Source of the DNA: an uncultured Prevotellaceae bacterium
GTDB lineage: Bacteria; Bacteroidota; Bacteroidia; Bacteroidales; Bacteroidaceae
DNA length: 63,292 bases
NCBI GenBank assembly: GCA_902769805.1
Contig: CACXQL010000027.1
Coordinates: 1 to 63,292 of the forward strand
Direction: 5' to 3'
A program made the translations under genes and the position numbers. The notes under the pieces were generated by a model that ran no database searches, had not been told where the DNA came from, and was given only the letters and a program-made list of their open reading frames with translations. Shown one piece after another: positions 54,396-63,292 of the stretch. Numbering within the stretch: the stretch's first letter is position 1; each line of letters starts with the position of its first letter.

Positions 54396-57259
54396 GGCGA
54401 CTATTCTTTGCCATCTTCCTGTCTTTGTTTGCCTTGACGGATGTCACAGCTCAGGGCATACCCTTCTTCCAGAACTTCAATATGAAGCAATATGGAGGAC
54501 ATAAATACAATTTTGATATTACTGTTGATAAAGAAGGAGTCGTCTTTGTCGCTAATTTTGAGGGACTTCTCTATTATGACAATGCCGTGTGGCGCATCGT
54601 CCATACGAAAGGCATCTCTCGTATCACGTCTGTCTACCGAGACTCCAAAGGAAAGATATGGACAGGTGGCTATAACTATTTCGGATACGTCAAAGTCAAA
54701 GACGATAACGGAGAACTGGTTCTGAAGGAACAGGATGAACACCATGAGTTCAAAGGGGAAGTACAGCGTATCTGGGAGTCTAAGGGGGATATCTATTTCT
54801 CCTTAAGCAACGGAAATGTATATGTTGCAAGGGAGAACACCATCTACCAGGCAACACAAGCCAAAGAGCCTGCAGAGGACTTGTCCTCTCCCATACCAGG
54901 AATATCTGTCAGTCAGAAACTGGATATCGGTAACGGACTGACGGCTATTGCCACAAACGGAGATGGACTGTATATTGTCAAACAGGGTGGGAACATCATC
55001 TATCACATATCAGAGGATAACGGTCTGTGCTCTAACAACATCTATAACATTGCCTATAACGGACACGGGCATCTATGGGGAGCTACAGATAATGGTATCT
55101 TTGTGATGGCTGTACCGACATCCTATACCCACTATACTCAAGGAGACGGACTGCGCAATGAGGTATTGTCTATTGCCATGCTGAACGGAGTTGTCTATGC
55201 TGGCACTCTGGGTGGTGTCTATCGACAGACAGCACATACCTTTGAACAGATTAGCAAAATGACACATGCCTGTTATCAACTTGTCAACCAAAATGGAAGT
55301 TTGCTTGCTGCTACCTCAAATGGTGTCTACAGAATCAGTCCCAACGGAACAGCCTCCTCATTGTCAACAGCCAACACAATGGCAATCTTACCAGAAGATA
55401 ACGGCGTCTATTGTGGTGAGATGGATGGTGTCTATTTCTATGTTCCAGGAAAGACTCCCACAAAAGTATGCGATGCAGAGAAAGTCACCAAGATCATCAA
55501 AGACAAGAAAGGCATCATCTGGCTTCAGAATATCTATGGAAGAATATGGAATAACGAGAAAGGCTCGTTTAATATCCAGACGGAAAATGCAGAGAAAGAA
55601 GAGATGGCGACACTCGTCATGTATAACGGTCAACCAACTATGATTACCGCCAATACGACAGAGCCTTTCCCCTACCCCTTATTCTCCTATACTGACCAGA
55701 ACGGAATCCTTTGGTTGACAAATAATCAGGGTAAAGGACTATATGCCCTTCAGAATGGATCTAAAGATAATGAATGGAATAAGTTGGTATATCCTCTGAC
55801 TGACTATACCTTCCGCGCTCTGTTGCGTGACGGGAACAAAACATGGTTAGGCGGAACCAATGGCATCTATGTAATAGATACTTCCGTGAAGGACCCGACA
55901 AGGGATATCAAGCAGAAGGTGTTCTTCCGTTCTGTCATCATCAATGACGATAGTCTTGCCTGGGGCGGTTTTAATGAGTTGCCTAATAACCTGGTATTCA
56001 AAAGTGATGAGCGACTGATCAAAATCTGTTATTCAGCAGACTATCCTTCATTATTGATGCCAACCCAATACCGTTATCGTATCAACGGTGGCAGATGGAG
56101 CGGATGGGACTTCGATACGTTCACGGAGTATAACAACCAATCTTATGGCACCTATGTCTTTGAGGTACAGGCACGTGATGCCTTTGGTAATATCTCGGGA
56201 ACCATCAAGATGGTATTTGAGATAGAGGTACCTTTCTATTTAAAATGGTATATGCTGATACTCTATCTCCTTCTGTGTATATTACTTATCTACACTATCG
56301 TCCGATGGCGTCTTAATCGACTTAGGAAGGAGAAGATACGACTGGAGAACATCGTACAGAAGCGTACAGCTGAGGTTGTCAAACAGAAAGACGAGATTGA
56401 GGAGAAATCCAAGAGTCTTGAAAAAGCTCTGAATGACCTGGGCGAGGCTCAGCATGAACTGGTCAGACAAGAGAAAATGGCTACAGTGGGTAAGTTGACA
56501 CAGGGACTTATCGACCGTATCCTGAACCCCCTGAACTATATCAACAACTTCTCTAAGCTTTCGGAAGGACTCGTGAACGATGTCACATCCAATATCGAGG
56601 AAGAGAAGGAACACATGGAACCTGAGAACTACGAGGACACCATTGACGTACTCGGTATGCTGAAAGGTAATCTGGAGAAAGTCAGTGAGCATGGTGCCAA
56701 TACGACTCGGACCCTGAAAGCTATGGAGGAGATGTTGAAAGACCGTTCGGGCGGTATTGTGGACATGGATCTCATCGCATTAATCAGACAGAACGAGGAG
56801 ATGCTGGCTAAATATTTTGAAAAGGATATCTCTGAATACCATATCAAGACTGTATTCAACTACCCCGACACTACTGTTCATATCAACGGTAATGCAGAAC
56901 AACTGAGCAAGACATTTATGAGTCTGCTGGGTAATGCCGTATATGCTACTGTCAAGAAAGCTCAGCGTACACAATATGCCCCAGAGATAGACTTTACCAT
57001 CACTCCTAAAGACGACACTGTGGAGATTCTCATCAAGGATAACGGAATCGGTATCGAGGATACGATTATCAACAAGGTATTCGACCCCTTCTTTACCACC
57101 AAGACTACTGGCGAAGCCTCTGGTGTGGGACTCTATCTCAGTCGTGAAATCATCCAGAACTACGGAGGAGACATCTCCGTGACATCTCAGAAAAACGAAT
57201 ATACAGAATTTTCCATTATATTACCTATAAATAACGGCGGCTATGGAGAAACAAATTGA
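54392..57259 (+). CDS. Propeller-sensor histidine kinase with degenerate phosphoacceptor
   Basis: A 955-residue sensor: signal peptide (MRRLFFAIFLSLFALTDVTAQ), a two-component-regulator propeller (about 25-510), a Y_Y_Y domain (about 525-610), one membrane segment (about 614-637) and a coiled coil. The DHp domain reads GLIDRILNPLN where active kinases read GIAHEIQNPLN, so Asp708 replaces the phosphorylated His. The ATPase domain keeps its N-box (LLGNAVYA), G1 (IKDNGIGIED), F (PFFTTKT) and G2 (GVGLYLSRE) motifs. It can probably bind ATP and phosphorylate a partner's His. It is not the one-protein hybrid form, since no receiver or AraC domain is attached. Confidence 0.9.
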   Translation: MRRLFFAIFLSLFALTDVTAQGIPFFQNFNMKQYGGHKYNFDITVDKEGVVFVANFEGLLYYDNAVWRIVHTKGISRITSVYRDSKGKIWTGGYNYFGYVKVKDDNGELVLKEQDEHHEFKGEVQRIWESKGDIYFSLSNGNVYVARENTIYQATQAKEPAEDLSSPIPGISVSQKLDIGNGLTAIATNGDGLYIVKQGGNIIYHISEDNGLCSNNIYNIAYNGHGHLWGATDNGIFVMAVPTSYTHYTQGDGLRNEVLSIAMLNGVVYAGTLGGVYRQTAHTFEQISKMTHACYQLVNQNGSLLAATSNGVYRISPNGTASSLSTANTMAILPEDNGVYCGEMDGVYFYVPGKTPTKVCDAEKVTKIIKDKKGIIWLQNIYGRIWNNEKGSFNIQTENAEKEEMATLVMYNGQPTMITANTTEPFPYPLFSYTDQNGILWLTNNQGKGLYALQNGSKDNEWNKLVYPLTDYTFRALLRDGNKTWLGGTNGIYVIDTSVKDPTRDIKQKVFFRSVIINDDSLAWGGFNELPNNLVFKSDERLIKICYSADYPSLLMPTQYRYRINGGRWSGWDFDTFTEYNNQSYGTYVFEVQARDAFGNISGTIKMVFEIEVPFYLKWYMLILYLLLCILLIYTIVRWRLNRLRKEKIRLENIVQKRTAEVVKQKDEIEEKSKSLEKALNDLGEAQHELVRQEKMATVGKLTQGLIDRILNPLNYINNFSKLSEGLVNDVTSNIEEEKEHMEPENYEDTIDVLGMLKGNLEKVSEHGANTTRTLKAMEEMLKDRSGGIVDMDLIALIRQNEEMLAKYFEKDISEYHIKTVFNYPDTTVHINGNAEQLSKTFMSLLGNAVYATVKKAQRTQYAPEIDFTITPKDDTVEILIKDNGIGIEDTIINKVFDPFFTTKTTGEASGVGLYLSREIIQNYGGDISVTSQKNEYTEFSIILPINNGGYGETN

Positions 57260-58067
57260 TACATTACAACAGCAACTGAAGCAACAGGAGAAGCTGGCTT
57301 CTTTAGGAATGTTGAGTGCAGGTATTGCACATGAGATACAGAACCCGCTGAACTTCGTCATCAATTTCAGTAAGATGTCTGATAAGCTCTTGAAAGACCT
57401 GACTGAGATCGTGGAGGAAAACGAGGATAGCTTCCCTGAAGAAGACCGCGAGGAAGTAGAAGATATTGTGGCAGACCTGAAGGAGAATATGGCAAAGATC
57501 GTAGAGCATGGCGAGCGTGCCATCAGCATCATACAGGGTATCTTGCTCGTGTCAAGAGGCAAGGATAATGAATTCCTCCCTTCTGATGTTAGTCATATTG
57601 TCAAGGAATATGTATGGTTATCGTATCATGCCATGCGAGCCAACCACAAGAACTTCAACATCAGTATCCATGAAGAGTATCAGGAAGGACTGCCACAAGT
57701 CATGGTCATCCCTCAGGATCTGAGCCGTGCTGTACTGAACCTGATGAACAATGCCTGCTATACAGTATGGAAGAAAGCACAGAGTGCAGGAGAGGAATAC
57801 ACTCCCACTATCAGTGTCAAAGTGACAAGCACAGACGGAGAAATAACCATTGCCATCTCAGATAACGGAGAAGGTATGTCAGAAGAAGTAAAACAGAAGC
57901 TTTACGAGAATTTCTTCACCACCAAGCCTGCAGGACAAGGTACAGGACTGGGAATGGCTATTGTTAAGGATATTGTCGAGAATAAACATCACGGAACACT
58001 GGCTTTTGACTCCAAAGAAGGTCAGGGTACTACTTTTTATATCACCATTCCTATCAAGAAAGCATGA
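57243..58067 (+). CDS. Soluble histidine kinase with intact H-box
   Basis: A 274-residue cytosolic kinase with no membrane segment or sensor domain. A short coiled coil leads to the H-box GIAHEIQNPLN (His30). The ATPase domain has MNNACYTVWKKA, ISDNGEGMSE, FFTTKPAGQG and GTGLGMAIV. The DHp region resembles the preceding kinase over its whole length (for example KLASLGMLSAGI against KMATVGKLTQGL), which points to duplication. It overlaps that gene by 17 bases. I infer that the two kinases form a heterodimer in which the large one senses and this one supplies the His. Confidence 0.92.
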   Translation: MEKQIDTLQQQLKQQEKLASLGMLSAGIAHEIQNPLNFVINFSKMSDKLLKDLTEIVEENEDSFPEEDREEVEDIVADLKENMAKIVEHGERAISIIQGILLVSRGKDNEFLPSDVSHIVKEYVWLSYHAMRANHKNFNISIHEEYQEGLPQVMVIPQDLSRAVLNLMNNACYTVWKKAQSAGEEYTPTISVKVTSTDGEITIAISDNGEGMSEEVKQKLYENFFTTKPAGQGTGLGMAIVKDIVENKHHGTLAFDSKEGQGTTFYITIPIKKA

Positions 58068-60592
58068 GAAAGATATTCTTCACCATATTATTATTAGGAT
58101 GTGTCTATAGCACTTATGCACAGGAAGCCTATGAACAGTACCGCAGTATTTATGATAATGCGGAGGAAAACTATAATGTAGGCAGACTGGATGAGGCAGA
58201 AAAGGAACTGACAGACAACATCAGGAAGTTCCCCAGTAACCTCCGTCAGAGTGCTTACAGACTACTTGCGCTATGTAGTCTTGGTAATGACGATGAGGCA
58301 TTGGCAGAGGCGCGCACCCGTCTCTTGTTACAGGAGAACCCCTACTTCAGTACAAGTGCTAACGACCCCCAGCGGTTTATTGATATGGTGGAACGTATCA
58401 AGAAAGGCATTTCTGCTACCATCACGACGGCATCCAGTCAGGCTGAGAATCTTAACGAGGTGCCTGTGCCTACTACTCTTATTACAGAAGAGATGATTCG
58501 TAACTCCAGTGCCCGTAACTTGCAGGAACTGCTTGCCACCTATGTCCCTGGCATGACGATCGTTGATTGTAATGACGATATCAACATCTCCATGCATGGT
58601 ATCTATAGTAACGGACAGGAGAAGATCCTCATCATGCTTAACGGTCACCGACTGAACAGTTATTGTACGAACACTGCGGCTCCAGACTTCAGTATTGGAC
58701 TGGATAAACTAAAGCAGATTGAAGTACTGCGTGGACCAGCATCCTCACTCTATGGCGGTGTTGCACTGACGGCTGTCGTCAACCTTATTACCAAACAGGG
58801 AGCTGACATCGATGGTGTCAAAATACGTGCCGGTGTAGGAAACTACGGACAATTCCGGGGTGACTTGATGTTCGGAAAACGTTATTTCGACCTTGACATC
58901 CTGCTCTGGGGCAGCTTCCATCTCATTCGTGGTCAGAAGCGCTATCTTAGTAAAGAAGATACAGGACTGAATATCATGGGAGGTGATGTGAATGTCGGTG
59001 GCATCGGACCTAAGCCTTCCTACGATTTCGGAATGTCCATCAAATACAAGAACCTGCAATTTCTCTATAATACGCAGTATTCACAGGTGGAGTCGCCTCT
59101 GACGATGACACACTTGGCATCTACCTACGACGTGGGAAGATATAAAACATTCTATGGAACGCGCCCCAGTCACACTACCATTTCGCACCATGCTGACCTC
59201 AAATACGGACAGCAGTTCGGTAATGTCTATTTCATGGGACAAGTTGCCTATGACAATAGTGACCTCACTCACTATCAGGTTATATCCGATATCCCACTGC
59301 CTGGTTTTAAGGAATTACTTCCCCTACCAGAAACATCCCTTCAGCTATTGACTGATTCCACACAAGGTCTGGCTCGTTATATCAGTGGACAGGAACATAC
59401 CTTCGGTTCCAAGATACAAAGTTACTGGAACTATATTAACAACGGGAGACACAAAGGACTGTTAACCGTTGGTGCAGAATACAGTTTCTTCAAACTCGAC
59501 GACGCACGCTATGTCTTCGTATATGACTACATGAAGACCCTGCCAGAGACTATCAATATCTCAGAATTAGGTAAAGGTCATGAAAGTAATGCCAACATCT
59601 CCGTACAGTTGAAACACCAATGGGGACCTTTCATCCTGAATGCCGGACTGCGTTATGACTACAAGAACCGCTACGACGACACACATATTAGTGAGTTCTC
59701 ACCACGTGTCGCCCTTATCTTCCTGCAACCTAAATGGAATGTCAAACTTAGTTATGCCAAGTCATTCATCGACGCACCATATCTCTATCGAAAGACTAAT
59801 CAGTTCCTGATGGCGTTCCTTGGAGCAGAGGGATCCGACCAACTTTCCATCCCACTGACACCAGAGTCTTTGCACTCCTACCAGTTGACTTTCGGAGCCA
59901 CCCAATGGATTAAGGGTCTGGACTTCGAAGTGAACGCCTTCTATAACCATGCAAAAGACTTGATTATCATGGACCTGATTGCACACTATAATATGGAACA
60001 GTCAGACATCTACGGCATAGAACTCAGTAGCAAGTATGACTATCAACGCTTTTCTGCTCACTTCTCTGCCTGTTGGCAGAAAGCGAAATCGTTTTCCCAT
60101 AACAATATGTCATCATATGTTTATCCGACAGCATTGAACATGCCAGAAATCTCAACTAACCTAACATTTGCCTGGCGTACCACCGATCAACTTAAGTTGC
60201 ACACGCACCTTGCTTTCTGTAGCAAACAGATATCTGAGCATTTCGACATCATTAAATACGCAAAGTATAAAACAGCTATGACAAAACTGTCTGAGTTGTA
60301 CGCTCTCCTCAATACTTTTGAAGTTCCACCAGCTGAATTATTGGAAAAGTATAATGCCCTCAGACATTTTGTCAATGGTGAAGCCACTGGAGACAGATAC
60401 CTTTATAAAGACATCAAAGTAGACCCCTATTTCGTTGTCGATATAGGTGCATCCTATACAATAGGAAAGTTAGAACTGAATCTGAATATCAACAACCTGC
60501 TGAACAATAAATACTCTCTCAGCGGTGCCTGCACAGGACTGGTTCCCCAAAAGGGACGCTGGTTTATGTTCGACATTGCCTATAAGTTTTAA
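58064..60592 (+). CDS. TonB-dependent-receptor-like barrel with TPR-like N-terminus
   Basis: An 842-residue outer-membrane protein with a signal peptide (MRKIFFTILLLGCVYSTYAQ). Residues 20-105 look like a pair of TPR-type helices (EAEKELTDNIRKFPS, RLLALCSLGNDDEALAEART) in place of the usual carboxypeptidase-like domain. A plug domain follows (about 135-240: RNLQELLATYVPGMTI, QIEVLRGPASSLYGG) and then a barrel that ends FDIAYKF. No SusD partner is present. It overlaps the soluble kinase by four bases, which is an unusual mix of receptor and kinase genes. Possibly the receptor for the signal, or a regulated transporter. Confidence 0.85.
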   Translation: MRKIFFTILLLGCVYSTYAQEAYEQYRSIYDNAEENYNVGRLDEAEKELTDNIRKFPSNLRQSAYRLLALCSLGNDDEALAEARTRLLLQENPYFSTSANDPQRFIDMVERIKKGISATITTASSQAENLNEVPVPTTLITEEMIRNSSARNLQELLATYVPGMTIVDCNDDINISMHGIYSNGQEKILIMLNGHRLNSYCTNTAAPDFSIGLDKLKQIEVLRGPASSLYGGVALTAVVNLITKQGADIDGVKIRAGVGNYGQFRGDLMFGKRYFDLDILLWGSFHLIRGQKRYLSKEDTGLNIMGGDVNVGGIGPKPSYDFGMSIKYKNLQFLYNTQYSQVESPLTMTHLASTYDVGRYKTFYGTRPSHTTISHHADLKYGQQFGNVYFMGQVAYDNSDLTHYQVISDIPLPGFKELLPLPETSLQLLTDSTQGLARYISGQEHTFGSKIQSYWNYINNGRHKGLLTVGAEYSFFKLDDARYVFVYDYMKTLPETINISELGKGHESNANISVQLKHQWGPFILNAGLRYDYKNRYDDTHISEFSPRVALIFLQPKWNVKLSYAKSFIDAPYLYRKTNQFLMAFLGAEGSDQLSIPLTPESLHSYQLTFGATQWIKGLDFEVNAFYNHAKDLIIMDLIAHYNMEQSDIYGIELSSKYDYQRFSAHFSACWQKAKSFSHNNMSSYVYPTALNMPEISTNLTFAWRTTDQLKLHTHLAFCSKQISEHFDIIKYAKYKTAMTKLSELYALLNTFEVPPAELLEKYNALRHFVNGEATGDRYLYKDIKVDPYFVVDIGASYTIGKLELNLNINNLLNNKYSLSGACTGLVPQKGRWFMFDIAYKF

Positions 60593-60627
60593 AAAATACT
60601 ATTTTTAAAAGATTTTGCTATCTCTGC

Positions 60628-60658
60628 TTTGCATTCTGCAAAAAACTTAGTACCTTTG
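60628..60658 (+). promoter_or_regulatory. Promoter for the AAA ATPase gene
   Basis: TTTG at 60628-60631, a 19-nt spacer and TACCTTTG at 60651-60658; start codon 27 bases after. A weak AT-rich inverted repeat (AAAATA/TATTTT) at 60595-60608 may end the operon before it. Confidence 0.8.
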
Positions 60659-60685
60659 CATCTGTTTTAAAACATTATTCATATA

Positions 60686-61867
60686 ATGGAAGCTTTTTTC
60701 CGCACGCACCGGTACTTGGTTGAGCATGTCAAAGCCCCTGTTCGTCGCACCCTCATGGATGAGATTAACTGGAGTGACCGTATGATAGGTATCAAGGGTA
60801 CCCGTGGCGTAGGGAAAACGACATTTCTATTACAATATGCAAAAGAGCATTTTGATGTCCAGGACAAGCAGTGCCTCTACATCAACATGAACAATTTCTA
60901 CTTTCAGGAACGCGGTATAGCCGACTTTGCAGGAGAGTTCTACTACAAAGGCGGTCGCGTGTTATTGATTGACCAGGTTTTCAAACAGCCGGACTGGTCA
61001 AAGGAGCTTCGCCGATGTTATGACGAGCATCCAGGACTGAAGATTGTTTTCACTGGTTCCAGTGTGATGCGCCTGAAAGAAGAGAATCCTGAATTGAATG
61101 GTATCGTAAAGAGTTACAACCTGCGTGGCTTCTCTTTCCGTGAGTTTATTAACCTGAAGACAGGATATAACTTACGACCATATTCTCTTGATGAAATACT
61201 CCATGACCATGAGAACATCATTAAGCACATTCTTCCTAAAGTAACCCCCAGCAGATATTTCCAGGATTATATCCATCATGGCTTCTATCCTTTCTTCCAG
61301 GAAGACCGTAATTACAGCGAGAACCTGTTGAAGACGATGAACATGATGACTGAGGTGGATATCCTGTTGATTAAGCAGATAGAACTGAAATATCTCACCA
61401 GGATCAAGAAGTTGTTCTATCAACTGGCAGAAGGAGGTCCCAAGGCTCCTAATGTCAGTAAGCTTGCCAAACAAATCGGAACAAGTCGTGCCACTGTGAT
61501 GAACTATATCAAATACCTCACGGATGCCCGTCTGTTAAATATGATATACCCTGTTGGCGAGGACTTCCCCAAGAAACCTGCCAAGGTGATGCTTCATAAT
61601 TCCAACCTGCTATATGCCATCTATCCTATCCATGTGGAGAAGCAGACAGCCATGGAGACATTCTTTGTCAATTCGTTATGGAAAGACCATAAGGTTAATC
61701 AGGGAGAGCGCAACACCTATATTGTGGACGACAAACTCAGATTCCGTATCTGTGATGCAGATGCCCATAAGATGAGATATACACAGGATACGATATATGC
61801 AAGATACAATACAGAGATTGGTAAGGATAACCAAATCCCGCTATGGTTGCTGGGATTCCTGTACTAA
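60686..61867 (+). CDS. AAA ATPase of the AAA_14/DUF4143 type
   Basis: A 393-residue cytosolic protein. Walker A is GTRGVGKTTFL near residue 37, and Walker B is RVLLIDQVFKQ, where the usual catalytic D-E pair is D-Q. Sensor IVFTGSSVMRL follows, then NLRGFSFREF, typical of the AAA_14 family. A winged-helix-like part (VSKLAKQIGTSRATVMNYIK) and a DUF4143-like C-terminus end it. Such ATPases are common and mostly uncharacterised. It stands alone with its own promoter. Confidence 0.85.
   Translation: MEAFFRTHRYLVEHVKAPVRRTLMDEINWSDRMIGIKGTRGVGKTTFLLQYAKEHFDVQDKQCLYINMNNFYFQERGIADFAGEFYYKGGRVLLIDQVFKQPDWSKELRRCYDEHPGLKIVFTGSSVMRLKEENPELNGIVKSYNLRGFSFREFINLKTGYNLRPYSLDEILHDHENIIKHILPKVTPSRYFQDYIHHGFYPFFQEDRNYSENLLKTMNMMTEVDILLIKQIELKYLTRIKKLFYQLAEGGPKAPNVSKLAKQIGTSRATVMNYIKYLTDARLLNMIYPVGEDFPKKPAKVMLHNSNLLYAIYPIHVEKQTAMETFFVNSLWKDHKVNQGERNTYIVDDKLRFRICDADAHKMRYTQDTIYARYNTEIGKDNQIPLWLLGFLY

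Positions 61868-63292
<1,425 letters not shown>

Noticed and set aside
58064-60592. SusC of a polysaccharide locus
   Set aside because: No SusD partner, no carboxypeptidase-like N-terminal domain and no glycosidases nearby; kinase genes adjoin instead.

Overview
The window reads as chromosomal DNA of a Bacteroidales bacterium, most likely Prevotella or a close relative. The evidence is the promoter type seen throughout (TTTG, 19-20 nt, TAnnTTTG), a short primary sigma factor of 290 residues, PorD of the type IX secretion system, families such as DUF3127, DUF5686 and DUF5715, Bacteroides-type AddAB, and weak Shine-Dalgarno sites. No rRNA, tRNA, IS element or CRISPR array was found.

Layout. 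1-3066: end of a histidine kinase gene, a C-terminal gene scrap, thrC, and a convergent DUF5715 gene. 3067-11806: a tandem promoter repeat, then phoH, purC, menG, aroE, a TPM-domain gene, lemA, purM (broken), prfA and pyrF. 11803-16826: mtgA and an OmpA lipoprotein on the minus strand, then proS and rpsA. 16827-18900: a candidate structured RNA with its own promoter and terminator, two AT-rich genes and a decayed gene next to a palindromic repeat. 18918-26880: a DUF3127 protein with an SSB-like tail, then dnaN (frameshifted), a DnaQ-like exonuclease, coaBC, porD, recN and a pseudo-protease/TPR protein. 26897-41432: GH3 glycosidase, rpoD, DUF5686, addAB, MFS transporter, panB, TPR protein. 41402-48161: the leucine/isoleucine operon on the minus strand (leuA, leuC, a lipoprotein gene, leuD, a citramalate-synthase-like gene, leuB). 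48293-51631: DUF3298 lipoprotein, rsmG, an MBL hydrolase, an ATP-grasp-like protein. 51661-58-60 kb: a five-gene signalling operon. 60686 to the end: an AAA ATPase and the start of pyruvate:ferredoxin oxidoreductase.

Three observations stand out. First, upstream of leuA lies a complete attenuator: promoter, a 26-codon leader peptide dense in Leu and Ile codons, a pause hairpin, a 10-bp antiterminator and a terminator. It fits an operon that can serve both leucine and isoleucine synthesis. Second, five tightly overlapping genes (51661-60592) encode a receiver-SpoIIE phosphatase, a membrane-anchored coiled-coil/propeller protein, a hybrid-type propeller histidine kinase whose phosphoacceptor His is replaced by Asp, a small soluble kinase with an intact His, and a TonB-receptor-like barrel with a TPR-like N-terminus. 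This looks like a self-contained, little-described signalling system. Third, several short repeat families occupy spacers, promoters and even coding regions, including a 22-bp palindromic tandem repeat present once between genes and once inside a gene.

A caution: five conserved genes (dnaN, purM, leuB, leuC and the PFOR gene) carry short deletions relative to their families. Since dnaN cannot be dispensed with, assembly or consensus error must be excluded before any is called a true pseudogene.
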